DNA from: Cytidiella melzeri
Lineage: Eukaryota; Basidiomycota; Agaricomycetes; Polyporales; Irpicaceae
Reading direction: 5' to 3'
Assembly (NCBI GenBank): GCA_022592445.1
Contig: JABYQR010000031.1
Location: forward strand, 157,095 to 221,094
Length of the DNA: 64,000 nt
Shown: one piece after another, positions 39,229 through 50,588 of the stretch
How positions within the stretch are numbered: position 1 is the first letter of the stretch
Layout of the letters: each line of letters starts with the position of its first letter
Position numbers and translations under genes: made by a program
Notes under the pieces: model-generated
The model's input: the letters and a program-made list of their open reading frames with translations, nothing else
Told to the model about the DNA's origin: nothing
Database searches by the model: none

Positions 39229-39843
39229 CGAGACTTTGATCGAAGACGACTTCGGAGTGCGATCGTTGATGCTGTCCTTCGATTTTCAGATTTACAGTTA
39301 TTGACAATCCTATTGTGCAGTAGCAGCACCTTTCCTGATCCCATCATTCGATCATCGCTATGTATTGTAGCGACATGTCTCTCTCTCTGGACTCCTTGTC
39401 TACTAGCTATCTGTGTTGAATACGGCTCAAATGTAAAGTATTGTACTACACTTGGACTCGCTTTGTTCTCGTGGTGTATCATGGAATAGAACTTGCTGCG
39501 GGTGTAGTGACGTTAAGGAGAGCAAATAAAGTTATGGAATAGTAGTGCTACGTTGTTGAATACATGCTTTGCTGCGACCGAGCGCGCGTATACAGGGTTT
39601 AATGGTCAGCATGGCGATAATACAAATAATAAATATGACGCTAAGAAGGAGCGGACGTCTTGGAGTTTGTGACAAAACTATGCTAATAATGATAGACAGC
39701 GGTGGATGCAGAAGTGGAATAAATAATCTTGCGGAAAAGGTCAGGAGAGCGCGGATGATGCGTGAAATAAGTTACCGGAAACCAAACACCATACATAAAT
39801 AAGTACGACTTGCAGAGTGATGACATGTCTTGCCCCCAACGGT
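39229..39843. other. Convergent intergenic region
   Basis: 3' flanks of the membrane-protein gene (+) and zinc-finger gene (-). AT-rich with no recognised feature. Confidence 0.45.
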
Positions 39844-40857
39844 TTAGCTTCGTCGTGAGCCTTGGCTTTGCGAGCTGCGCGTTGAACCACTGTCTGCGCG
39901 ACTGTGCGAAGCGCGTCTGGCGGCCGCCACGGGGTCACTCGCATCGCTGTCGTAATCCTCAGCTTCAGCCTGCGCATCCGTGTGTTTGGTATGAACTCGA
40001 GAATGTCGGCGCATGTTGCTCTGTACGCTGAAGCTGCGCCCGCAACCTTCAAACGGGCAAACGTAAGCTGTCATATCAGAATCAGCACCTTGTTATTTTC
40101 TTCCAAATCTGCGACAATCCGCAGGTGAAGACAAAACTTACGTTTCTCTCCCGTGTGCGTGTTCATGTGGATCTACAACAAAAGTTGAGAACATCACCGC
40201 TCGTGAGATCTCTCATCATACCAGTAGACGCATATTCACCTTGAGGCTGGATGGACGCGTAAACCCTTTGCCGCAACAATTACACTCGTATCGCCCAGGT
40301 ACAGTCGACATTCTGTCCGCCGAAGTATCGGTGACTCTAGCCCCCGGACCAAGTTGCAAGCTTTGGTGAGAGATCTGCGGTAGTGGCTGTGAAGCAGCAT
40401 ATGGATACCCGCTGGTAGCAAGAGCATTAGGATCAATGTGCCGGGGCATGATCGCAGAGGGATGGCCGTATGTGGGATAGTGGCCGTGATGACTTGGATG
40501 CGCGACAGAGCGGTACGCTGTATCTGATGTGCTCCGTCCCCGCAGGGCGGGAGAAGAAGTTGGGCCCTGGTCAAACGATGAGTGTGGACCTGCCCATGAA
40601 GAGGAGGCAAGGTGCCCGCTATCGTCCGAGAGGCTGAGACGCTGCAAAGGAATACGCGGTGAAGACGAAGCCGAAGACTGTGACGAATGGTTGTGAGAAG
40701 TAGGAATATGCTGCGACAATTCGGCTGTTGTAGTGTTAGTGGTGCTATCGGCATCTTAGAACTCGAGTGGTGTACCTGCAAAGATGTCCCTGATAGGAGG
40801 AAGTGTGGGCCTTCGATCGTCCTGCCTATAAGTGTCCCTGTATGGTTGGGAAGACAT
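39844..40857 (-). CDS. Two-finger C2H2 transcription factor
   Basis: DNA-binding regulator. Exons 40857-40776, 40724-40240, 40172-40142 and 40067-39844 give 273 residues. The N-terminus MSSQPYRDTYRQDDRRP runs into LPPIRDIFAAEL, a short motif I recognise near the start of many basidiomycete C2H2 factors. A Ser/His/Pro-rich spacer follows. Finger 1 is YECNCCGKGFTRPSSLKIHM + NTH; the linker is TGEKPY; finger 2 is VCPFEGCGRSFSVQSNMRRH + SRVH. Both have intact C2H2 ligands. The 31-nt exon 3 encodes the end of finger 1 and the linker. The C-terminus is acidic then Arg/Ser-rich. Target genes unknown. Confidence 0.88.
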
Positions 40858-41911
40858 GCGTCGGTATGTGAAGGGAAAGTCGAAGGAGGGACAAAGCAGC
40901 CGAGCTGAGCGCAGAAGATACAAATATGGACGAGCATATATATCTCCAACTCGTTACGGCAGTGCATAAAGAAACGGTAAGTACCTGTCTATGTAGTAAT
41001 TCAAACCATCAAAAGGCACTGAAGTGGATCGGCGAGCAGTCGAGCCGTAAACGCCGTGGAGAGCACAGTTCGAACATCGCATGGACGACTCGCAGTCGTA
41101 GCCAGGATCATCGCTGGGAAACGGCGATCATGTTGGTAGTACTGGGCCCGTGTAGGACGCAGCGTAGTATGCACCACAGTGATCGTTCCGAGATCCCCAC
41201 GTCAACCTGAGGCCTGTTTCCGCTTTGTCGAATGACAGTTGCGCCCCAAACAGCACTGGAACGAGGCAGCAAATAACGGTGGCCAGCACCGATCGACTGT
41301 GAACAGGCAATGTGATTGACGCACCTGTGAATCGCAGATCAGTGGCTGTGCTGGTGACCGCACAACGGTCGGTTTGTGTGCTGATTGTGTCCTGGTCATG
41401 TCGTCGAGGTTGTGACTACCGCGAGCGTGTTGGGAACCAGCGACTGTAAATGTCCGACGTATCAAAGTGTCTTGATCCCACCGACAACAAATTCGGACAG
41501 TAAGCGTTGGCGGAGCACTAGCTGCAACGATAGTTGCAATTCAGTCCAAAATGCCACATGTGCATATGGCGTGCGCCCTGTGGGATTTTGCGCATACGGC
41601 TATAGCTGTAACACACACCGTAGTCAAAATAGAGAAGGCTGCAAGATGGTTTCAAGCATGTTATCAGCCTGCAAATGTCAGGAACGTCGGTGGAACGATC
41701 ACCGCTCGGGGGTTAATCAGGAGTAACTTGAACGAGGCGGAGTCACTAGTACGTGACCAATCTTGGTGGACCTTGCCGATACGGCGTAGAAAATCCCATC
41801 AAGAGAGGCTATACGTGCCTTGAGATCTTCCGACTTGTACCGGTGTATCTCAGCATGCACCATAAGAAGGGGAATCAGGCATCATCGATTCTCCAAGTGA
41901 TTTTGCATAGT
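40858..41911. other. Intergenic region
   Basis: Promoter of the zinc-finger gene and 3' flank of the BolA gene. Overlapping short frames at 41200-41930 show no domain. Nothing else recognised. Confidence 0.4.
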
Positions 41912-42420
41912 CTAGATAGATTCTGCCTTCTGTGATTCCTCGGGAGTTTTTGTCTTCAGAGACAGCGCGTGCAACCCTTGAGCAAACTCATCTGACAGCG
42001 CTGCGTGAATCATCCGATGTCTCTGTATTGTACTCTATATAGCAAACGACGTCAATAGCAGCATTAGGTGGCAGACATATGAGACATACTTTGCCTTTGA
42101 AAGCATCCGACACGATATTCACTGAAAAGTCTACATCAAAGTTTCCGGGGCGTAAACCAGCTGAGCAGAATACATAGAAATGCAGCGCTGGCTTACGTGT
42201 CTCACCGCTCCCACCTCCGGACGCTCTCATAGCTGCATGATGTCTATGTTGCCACGAGTCGTTTGTGACAACGAGCTCAGACGGCTGAAGCAGTGTCTTG
42301 AGCTGCCAGTCAACGAGGGATGCAAGTAAGTCAACTGGTCCGCTGTGAGTTACCGACGCGATAGATGCGTACCTTGTCTCTAATGGACACTTCAACAGGG
42401 CCTGACGCTTCGGATGACAT
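41912..42420 (-). CDS. BolA-like protein
   Basis: Small iron-sulphur/glutaredoxin-partner protein. Exons 42420-42373, 42302-42197, 42130-42090 and 42034-41912 give 105 residues. It covers the whole BolA fold: GPVEVSIRDK, LKTLLQPSELVVTNDSW, the His-rich loop QHRHHAAM, GGGSGETHFSV, IVSDAFKGKS and the helix TIQRHRMIHAAL with the conserved His, ending LHALSLKTKTPEES. The set matches BolA1-type proteins that act with monothiol glutaredoxins in [4Fe-4S] cluster delivery. Without an obvious presequence at this ATG, mitochondrial targeting cannot be asserted; a further upstream start was not found. The hAT element lies just upstream. Confidence 0.9.
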
Positions 42421-43008
42421 GTGCAGGGCCCGTCGAGACAGATTCGTGGACGTGGACGACGATGAGGAACGGTCTCTAACGAACAAGATGCTCCTTCGCA
42501 GTGATTGCATGGCTGGAGGGAGACACCGTTGTATCTGTGACTGTCACGATTTGGGTTGCCTTTACGTGTGACTACCTTCATCACTACTGTTGCCCGCGTC
42601 ACGGTTGCATTTTGTACAGCATGAGGCCTGCCAGTGAGGCCAAGTGTGGGCGATGCATATGGTGTGTGCAAGCAGTATACACAGAGCTCTGAGTAGTGAC
42701 AGTATGTAGTGTATGTCTAACTTACACCAGGGTGCGATGATGAAGGTGACCGGGGGTAGTGCGCACAGCTGCTTGATCATTTAGTTTCTCATTTGAAGGT
42801 GACGCAGTGTTACCGCCCTTGTAAGAACACTATAAGTAGTTCTATTCTAACCGGAGCTATGACTATGACGTTATTTATGGGTATTTATTCGAAGTGGCGA
42901 ACGTCACAATTTTGTGATTTTTCATGTCACAATCATGGTTTCGACCGGTGCACTCGCAAACACGCGAACTACAGCACGGGGATAAACTATACTGGGGTTG
43001 TACTTCAC

Positions 43009-43058
43009 GTTATTAACATTAATCACCCGGTTATATACGTTAATAACCGGTTAATAAC
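43009..43058. repeat. Left subterminal GTTAWTAAC palindromes
   Basis: Three copies at 43009-43017 (GTTATTAAC), 43039-43047 and 43050-43058 (GTTAATAAC). Subterminal motifs of this kind are known transposase-binding sites in hAT elements. Confidence 0.75.
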
Positions 43059-43087
43059 TCATATCAATATATATATGATTTTTTACT

Positions 43088-46000
43088 CTACATCGTATAG
43101 TCGGACTCCTGTAGCCTGCGCGGTGGAGTCTGTTTTGGTGCCACTAGAGGTGAATCAGAGAGCAAGTCTCGGAGTGCGTGCAATTGAAGGTTAGCCAGGT
43201 CACCTGCAATAAATCTATCGCCCGGTTCGTGGTCGTACTTCTGTCCTGTCCGTCTAGCTCCCCACGCATCAAAGTTCTCCTCTCCGCCTGCTCGATCACT
43301 GTCGTCGTCGCTATCAACTTCATCCTCACTGTCATCGGCTTCAGCTCTGTTCACACTCCCGGCCTCGCTTTGAAAACCATCGACTGGGACATTCAGATCA
43401 AGATCTCCACCTTGACGCAAACGAAGAGTCGAGCTGAGATCGCGGAATTTGACTGTTGGCCGCTTAATCTTGCGCGCATCCTGCTTGTACGTGAGTAACA
43501 GCTCTGGGATGGATGCATAACCACACAAACCGGCTCTTGATTCTTTTTGAATTGCTTGATTTGAGCCATGCGAACTAACGTAGATACTTTCTGCGCTCCG
43601 CGGAGGTGAGAATTTTGCCATGTAAAGTACGAGGCTGTTCGCTCATCGCTCATTGAGTTTGGTGTGAGGCCCATCAGATATGTGGCGAGTTGCTGTCAAT
43701 GAGAATTTAGTTGCAATTCCGCCTCAGGCTGAGAGCCATAAGTATACATACCGCGATAGGCTGAGAAATGTACAAGTGATCTTGATTTAGTCTTTCCCAC
43801 CACTCACGCGGACCTTCGTCACCAGTAACAGGGCGATCGAATGGCGGCTCACTTCGATAGTATTTGCCAATTTGGTCCTTCAGTAGGTCGACGGCCTCGT
43901 CTTCTCTCAAACCGCAAATGGGTGTTTTGCGGTCATTGTACTCAATGCGCAGACGGTCAAGCAAGAATTGTCCCGCTCGCCGAACTGGATCCGGAAGATT
44001 TGTGGTCGCAACTGGTGCTTGTCGCGAAGAATTCACTCTGATAGGCGCAATCGCGAGAGGATTCGCGTTTGCATGACGGAGGATATCGGATTTCCGATAG
44101 CCTGGATTGCCCAATACCGACTTAGATGAGTAAAACTCTAGCAGCTCAAGATAAGACAGCAGGCACTTACGAGGATCAAGGATGAAGCCGGCATGATATA
44201 CATCAGCAGTGGGCGACTGTTCGATCATTCCTTTCCATCGGAAATTCGCAATGCGTCGTATGTCTTCACGTACTTCATTAGGCATGGGGTTGTGGCGGTC
44301 CGTAATGATGTCGTGCAGCTCAGCGAGTGTGGCGAGCCAGAAAACATAGACGTCCGATACAGTTGAGTTTGTCGACTCAAGGCACATTGTTGACTTTGCT
44401 CCGGGTGCTAGTATGAGTAGGAGTTCGTCTAACTTCGCGCAGAAAGTAGTGTTCGCAAAGCCGTCAACAAAGCGATCGTGGTAGGCCTATATAGTATGGA
44501 TTGGTTACGAAGTGAGTGTACGCCTTTTCCAGACTATTCCGCACTCTTACCTTCAGGTTCACCGTATTTGCGTTGCACAGCGCTTTGATTGCTGGCATGT
44601 TCGTACGAAGCGAGCAGCCAGATAAGTAAACGGTCGAGAAACGTGTTTTCCCAAAGGAGGTGAGACCCGTCTTGATTTTGAGGTCCTTACGCTTCTCACG
44701 CAAGTGTGCATTTGCGTACGACGACTTCCTAAAGAATCTGATCGTTTGACGACAGCACTCAATGATCTATGCACAATGTGAGCCTTAATTGATTATGCCA
44801 GCATCATGACTCGCTTACTTCTTTAAAATAATGCAGCCCACCAATATCTTTCAGCATCAGCTGGAAATGATGTGGCGCGTCAATAAGGTTCATAACCCAA
44901 GGGAACGTCTTCGAAACTATCGCACGAGCCAGTCGTGTATTCCCTGTATTGTCCGACATGATACCGCGAAATAGCAGAGGCCCAATGGCGTTCAAAACCT
45001 AGCATATCATGTGAGTACACAAGTGGGACTCAAGACCTCTCACGGACCTTGATGATCTCTTCGGATAGATGGTCGCCTGTGTGCGACTGCGCTGATGCCT
45101 CATGGCCCTCCCATAGATACACGACACGACTAGGTGTTGTGATGTGGATGGTATAGACCGAGTCCACGCGACGAGTTGTACCGCCATCAAATGATAGGGT
45201 GAAGCCTTCGTGTCCAGGTGCCTGCAAGAGTTTTAGAACTTCTGTTCGTACTCGACCTGCCTCGCGAGGAATGTGGGTGTCAACGAGAGTTGTGCTGCTG
45301 AAGGGGTTGTACGTAGGGTCTGCAGCTTCCCACATCTTTCTCCATTCAGCAGTATCAATTACTGATGGAGGAATCCCTGCAGCGACAACAAAAGACATGA
45401 TGTTGGTGGTGTGCAGGAGATGGCGACGTTCCTTTCCAGCTTGTCGAAACATCCCTGCAAAGGATACTGAGAAACCCTTTCAAGAAGCGGTTCCACCTTC
45501 CGACCGCCCTTCCCTTTTACAGGCGGATCACAGTCAATGTAACGGTCCATAATGCTCTTCGTGTGCGCTTCGTGAGCATTTCTTGCCTTCTTTGCTGCAC
45601 GTGTCTCCTTCTGGTGCTTGCGCTGTTGGCTGACATCTGCGGCTGGTCGTTTATGGCCAGCGGCTCTTTTTGCAGTAGGGTCGGACCCATGCTTCCCGAG
45701 AACGTCATACGCCGACTTTGACCCTGAGTTCAGCAGCGCATCGACATCGGACTGCCTTTGATCACGATTTGACATGCTACCTATCACGGCGGCCTGGAAA
45801 CCATGAATGATAAAAACTCGTGAGTACCAGTCCATATCATCGGTATAGCAACAGCTTACAAAGTCTATCATGCTTCCTTCTCCAATAGCACTCTTTGCAG
45901 CATCAGTCAAATCCTCGACCCACTTAAGCAGGATCGCGCTCAGCGAATAACGGGTCAAGTAGTCCTCGAGAATGTACACAATTGCTACCAGTCCCGGGCC

Positions 46001-46237
46001 CTGCTCCTTGAAGACAATTGGGCCATTCTGGCGCCCCTGAGGGCAAAAGGCGACCTCCATGGCGTGATTCAGCGCCCCCTCAAGGCCATAGTCGTCGACA
46101 TCGGTCTCGTTCGGAGTAAATCCTTCGAAGTTGTAATGGTGTCTACCAGTAGGGATGGAGGCAGGTAGCGAAGATAACAGGCCACCAAGTGTGCGAAGCT
46201 TGGTGGCAATTTCATCTGAGTTGACTAGTTCGCCCAT
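43088..46237 (-). pseudogene. hAT transposase with DUF659-like core, frame-broken
   Basis: DDE-type transposase. From 46237 an N-terminal region (MGELVNSDEIATKLRTLGG...) ends in a Lys/Arg-rich segment. A DUF659-like core follows (AAGIPPSVIDTAEWRKMWEAAD, FTLSFDGGTT, LFRGIMSDNTGNTRLAR, PHHFQLMLKDIGG, KTRFSTVYLSG). The C-terminal hAT dimerisation region reads GPREWWERLNQDHLYISQPIA then MSDERTASYF, LRGAQKVSTLVRMAQIKQF. Several normal introns separate these parts. At two places (about 45430-45490 and about 43500-43560) neighbouring coding blocks lie in different frames and no intron of normal size joins them, so I read frameshifts. The final block ends at 43088. Confidence 0.7.
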
Positions 46238-46487
46238 AGTCGGACAAGGGTGGGCTGCGCTGCAGAGCAGAATCCGGGCGGCGGGCGCAGGAGGTTAATA
46301 CCAAGCCTCGCAGGAGCCGTCAACATAGCTATATGACTCGAGCTAGTGCTCTTACTATCATGCTACAAATCTTTATTACTGAGCTACAAATGTCTTCTAT
46401 GTGCAATCACGTCTGAGAGTTCTGACACTTCAGCAATTTTTGCGGGCCGCGTGTATTTTGCCACTGACGGCGGGAGGCGCTTAGTAG

Positions 46488-46564
46488 GTTATTAACCCGA
46501 CAACCACTGAACATCCGGTTAATAACACGTTATTAACCTCAGTTAATAACTCTGGGTTATTAAC
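46488..46564. repeat. Right subterminal GTTAWTAAC palindromes
   Basis: Five copies at 46488-46496, 46518-46526, 46529-46537, 46542-46550 and 46556-46564, alternating GTTATTAAC and GTTAATAAC. Confidence 0.8.
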
Positions 46565-46596
46565 TTGCCAGTTTACCCCAGAGCTGTAACGCAAAC

Positions 46597-47365
46597 AAAA
46601 AACAAGAAACCACTCATCACACTCGGGCGCTTCAATAGCGCTTAACATGCCGCTGCTTTCCTCAATTGGCAAGTTCGGTCTCCCACGCTTCTCCCCCAGC
46701 ATCCAGGAAGGATTTCTAGGACACAAATCTTCACATAGCTATAGAATAATAGGATTGAGCAATCATTGTAATTCTCTTCTCCTACTATGTAATGTTCAAT
46801 TTGTGCAGCAACACCCATAACCTGTTATAAAGCACTTGGAGATCAATAAAGCAATGAATTCCAGTAGCTCCATGGCTCCAGTGACAATGAGATTGTTGCA
46901 TTAGTATAATACTATACATTACAGGTGTGTTAATTCTGTACTGGGGGAATTCAGCTGCACAGTGAGCTTGCAAAGCCTTTTTACTACCAAGAGGGCCCCG
47001 CCGCTCGGGCGGCTCAACCCCCATATTTGGTCTCCCATCAAAACTCGCGCAAATAGACGCTTGATGGTGAGGACCGTGGACTCGTTTCGCGAAAGTGAAA
47101 CCGTGACCACGTCACGAATCCTCGTTCACGCCCTCGTTCCGCCCATTGTGACCGTGCAAACGAGTGGTTTCTTGATAAAAACCCAAAAATAACTTCATAA
47201 AAAACCCAAAAATAACTTCATACGAGCCCCCAGACACTCAGCACGCGTGATTTGTGCAGACGCGTGACGTCACGCGGATAATGACAATGCGCGTCCGACT
47301 GGCCATTCACCATCACGACAACGATACGATCACAACTCGCGCCGTCACACAACTTGCAGTAAGAA
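46597..47365. other. Intergenic region
   Basis: Promoter region of the gene at 47366. It contains a 22-bp tandem duplication at 47177-47221 (unit AAAAACCCAAAAATAACTTC + AT). No coding signal recognised. Confidence 0.4.
47177..47221. repeat. 22-bp tandem duplication
   Basis: Two adjacent near-identical copies of an A-rich unit, first 47177-47198 and second ending at 47221, with one extra A between them. Confidence 0.7.
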
Positions 47366-49032
47366 ATGGCTATACAGACATCTGGGCTGGCAGAAACTGG
47401 TCGCGAACGAGAGATGTCCGTCTATCTTCGAGGATTGGTGGACACCGTCCTCGAAGAGGGAAATCTCGACAGCGCAATCACGCTACTCGACAGACTACGG
47501 AATCCTGTGTACAAACCATACGGGTCAGTGCTTTATGAAATGCTAGGTTGCAATTGACTAAGATCATAGCACTCCAAGGCCTCACATCAGACATGTACTC
47601 TACCTTGCACTGTTCCCTCCGCCCGTGACGGAAGCCCCCGCATCGTCCGCCCCAATACTCGACACTATTCCCTCCTCTCCCAGCAAGTTTGCAGCGAAGT
47701 ATAGGCAGTCATTCTCACTAAGCCCCGTAATAATTGGAAACGCGCAAAACCTACTTCGTGTTCTGGTGCAGACGAACTCTCCCGAGTCTCTGTCTCGAGC
47801 ATTGCCCAACTACGGTCTTACCGGTATCGCTAACCTGCCTGAGATCGAGCCTATAGCTGAAAAGGACGAGGACGATGGCGAGTCTGAGCTAGCAAGGCTG
47901 TCAAGGCGTATCAAAGACGCTAGGAGCTGCTGGGAAATTATCACGGAAAACTACATACGCCGGGAATCCATCGACGATGTTCCCACTAATAGCGGTCGAA
48001 AAAGCAAGAGACGTGTCGCAGCGGAGACTAAGGTCACATTCACCCGTGGCGAATCTGAACACCTCCCGAGGCCTGTTGCGGACCACGCATTTCCCGTCTT
48101 GGATTCGCTGGTCGCTCTCTTCGAGAAAGAGGAGTTGATTATGTCCTCAAAACACGGTAGTCAGTGTGATTAAATTCATAGTCTTGCGCTGCACTACTGA
48201 CTATGCTCCAACATCCAGTTCGTTTCTCGCCTCATTTTCTCGCTCAAGTACCAGCCTCTCGCACTGCATCAGGGGCTCGCTGGGACGTTGCTGCCCCCTT
48301 GGATGCTGCCTTCTACTGTCTCCAGCAACCGGCGCATGCGATCCTAGGTGTACGAATCCTCACTTTGGTATGGCTTTTTGTTCAGATCTTTTCGTACTCC
48401 AAGGGGCTCATTACTGTCGACAGCTGATCAATCTCACGAACACTATTCATCTTGACCTCGCAATGCTTCTCAACGCAGTCAGTAACCGCCTTCTATCGAC
48501 GCCTCCAGAGGTTTTGCAGTCAATCTTCACTCTTCTACCCCGATCTGCGACATCCTTGCGGTTTCAAATTGCTCTGTGTCAGTCAAGTTTGGCACATTCG
48601 TCGGATGGTGGTCCCCGAAGCCGACCCCGTCCACAAGTGCGGAATGCACCCCGACCCGTTCCGCCGTCCAAGGATGCAGTGCCCTCCAAAGACTCCTCAA
48701 CATTGGCTCGCAAGTTTCCTCCCCTACATTTCGCAGACATCTTACAAGCGTTTTCCTCTCCTTTATCAACCTCTGACCCCGACCCACTGGTACTCCCACG
48801 CAAACTACACCTTAAATTCTTCTTTGTGACTGCTGTAGGAGAGATGCAGGAGAATGCGACACCAGAGGAGCGAGATCCTGAATGGAGGAGGATCGTGCAG
48901 AGTGGAGAGCTGGCAAAGGCTATAGACGTTGCGTTTGAGCTCCCGGGGAAATCATCTCCGGTAGAGAGTCATGCGCTGGCTGAAGACTTGAAGGCTATGC
49001 TGTCTCTCGTCAGCACCGGGTGGTGTCAATAG
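47366..49032 (+). CDS. Conserved-looking protein of unknown function
   Basis: Not recognised. Exons 47366-47523, 47570-48156, 48219-48367 and 48424-49032 give 500 residues with phase preserved at every junction. The N-terminus is helical (LRGLVDTVLEEGNLDSAITLLDRL-like, here described by position 15-40). A hydrophobic, Leu-rich middle (about 240-345) could be alpha-solenoid. An Arg/Pro/Ser-rich insertion lies near 355-385, and the C-terminus is acidic and helical (NATPEERDPEWRRI). There is no signal peptide or membrane helix. The region 48580-48760 is open in all three frames, so part of exon 4 could instead be spliced. Possible scaffold protein; no function assigned. Confidence 0.55.
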
Positions 49033-49318
49033 ACTTCTCGGGTTTAATCAAATCGATTCAGCGCCCTTATTGAACCAGATGCGAATCCGCGGCACTTGTC
49101 TCCGTCTACCTCACTACCCCGATGAGACTCCTATGTATCTGTAGAAAGGCTGTGACAAAAATGATGGCAGCTGGGTGGACGCCATGTGCTATTTCGTACA
49201 TTAAAGCTGTGATGTACATGTAATGAAGTGTTCGAAGTTTGCATAGCATCTATGATACATTTGATCCAAACGGGCACGAACCACAAGGATCAAGTTGGAC
49301 CGAGAGTACACACGTGAA

Positions 49319-50266
49319 CTACATGTACAGCATACCATCATGCTGAACCTGGAGTTTGCCCGCGAGCGACACTGTGGACGACCCTGCAGCCGCATACAGG
49401 TCAGTGGGAATGTACCCTATATAGTGCAACCCGCCAAATCCTCCAACGAAGTAAACGCTCTGCGTAATACTTCTGAATTAGTCTTCCGCTCGCTCAATGT
49501 ATGTGTGGCAGTGCTCACATGAACGTCGAATCGCGCCCAGTATGCCTGACGTAGGTGTCGTTCAGCGCTCAAACACACCAGCAACAGAGTTGTCAGTTCC
49601 AACTCACGATATGAGGCTCGTCTGGACCGGGAATCCACCACTTTGCGTCCGGGTGTTTTTCGATATAGCAAGACTGGATGGTTTCGCGCTCTGGTGTATT
49701 CCCGAGATCCCCAAAGACCGTGACCTTCCCCATGAGTGAAACTCGCGCGCGGCTCGCTGCAGGATGTTCACTCCAGATGGATATAGACGCTGAGCCTTGG
49801 GGAGAGTGCAGTATGTTCTGGCTGTGGCGTGATATCGGCATAAAGAGAAGAGTGAGAGATCCGTTTGCATGACAGCTGGGAGCTTCATGTTAAGTGCTGA
49901 CACAGAACAACACCATTTATAAACAGATGCTGACCTCGCATAGTATTCCTGTAGGGAGAAGGGTTGCCCTGGGTGACAAATTAGTGTGTTAGTCTAGCTG
50001 TGTTATGCAATTATGTCGAGAAGCATACCGGCGAGTGTCTCATGATCTTCAGGAAAGATAGTAGCCATAGTACCTATGGCATGTGCTGAGTTGTCAACGA
50101 GATTTCGAGCTATTTTGGCTGAGTATACGGGAGCAATATTACATCAATAACAATCGCGTCTGTTCATGAGTAACTGCCAGTGTGTACCTGCATCCTCTAC
50201 CGTCTCTTTTGCGGTAACCGCTAGCGATAGAATAGCCACAACACAGCCTACCAGAATGATATGCAT
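49319..50266 (-). CDS. CREG-like secreted protein (FMN-binding split-barrel fold)
   Basis: Member of the pyridoxamine-phosphate-oxidase-like fold related to animal CREG; fungal roles are poorly known. The signal peptide MHIILVGCVVAILSLAVTA starts at 50266. Conserved blocks are AKIARNLVDNSAHAIGTMAT, GQPFSLQEYYA, LLFMPISRHSQNILHSP, SIWSEHPAASRARVSLMG, HPDAKWWIPGPDEPHI, AYWARFDVH and VYFVGGFGGLHYIGYIPTDLY, ending at 49319-49321. Introns of normal size join most blocks. At about 49880-49935, between EYYA and the following NGSL block, the visible donor GCGAG/GTCAGC puts the next exon one base out of frame. That may mean a non-canonical junction or a mutation. Family call is good, gene integrity less certain. 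Confidence 0.75.
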
Positions 50267-50588
50267 TAGGTCGTTGTAGGATCGTATAGCGAACGCAAAG
50301 GAGTTGGTTGAGTTCTTTATTGTAGTAGTAGAACAGAATTCAACAAACCTCCCGTGTCCAGCTTAATAACTCGGGCCGGGAGAGCCTTGCCTCCACAAAC
50401 CGAGGATTGCACTTTTTGGGAATTGTGGGCGTTTAATGACTACAATAGCGGCGACTCGTCCTCACATTTGTAAGCATGAAAGCACGGAGTTCACAGCCTG
50501 CCTACCTTACATCTGAGCCCTCGTGCATTCATGCAATATCGACGCCTCACTAGTATAGCTCTCCATCTAGGACTGAACAACTTCCTAC
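50267..50588. other. Intergenic region
   Basis: Promoter of the CREG-like gene and 3' flank of DNA ligase. Nothing recognised. Confidence 0.45.

Larger units (their letters stand above)
42970..46588 (-). mobile_element. hAT-superfamily DNA transposon, probably inactive
   Basis: 3619-bp element. The imperfect terminal inverted repeats read TACAGCACGGGGATAAAC on the left and TACAGCTCTGGGGTAAAC inverted on the right. They are flanked by an 8-bp target duplication with one mismatch (ACGCGAAC at 42962-42969, ACGCAAAC at 46589-46596). Eight copies of the palindrome GTTAWTAAC lie just inside the ends. A minus-strand transposase fills the interior. Mismatched repeats and frame breaks argue for an old, non-autonomous copy. 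Confidence 0.85.

Noticed and set aside
42780..42970. Search for a tRNA gene or a second transposon end beside the hAT element
   Set aside because: No cloverleaf or box A/B pattern, and no further inverted repeat found.
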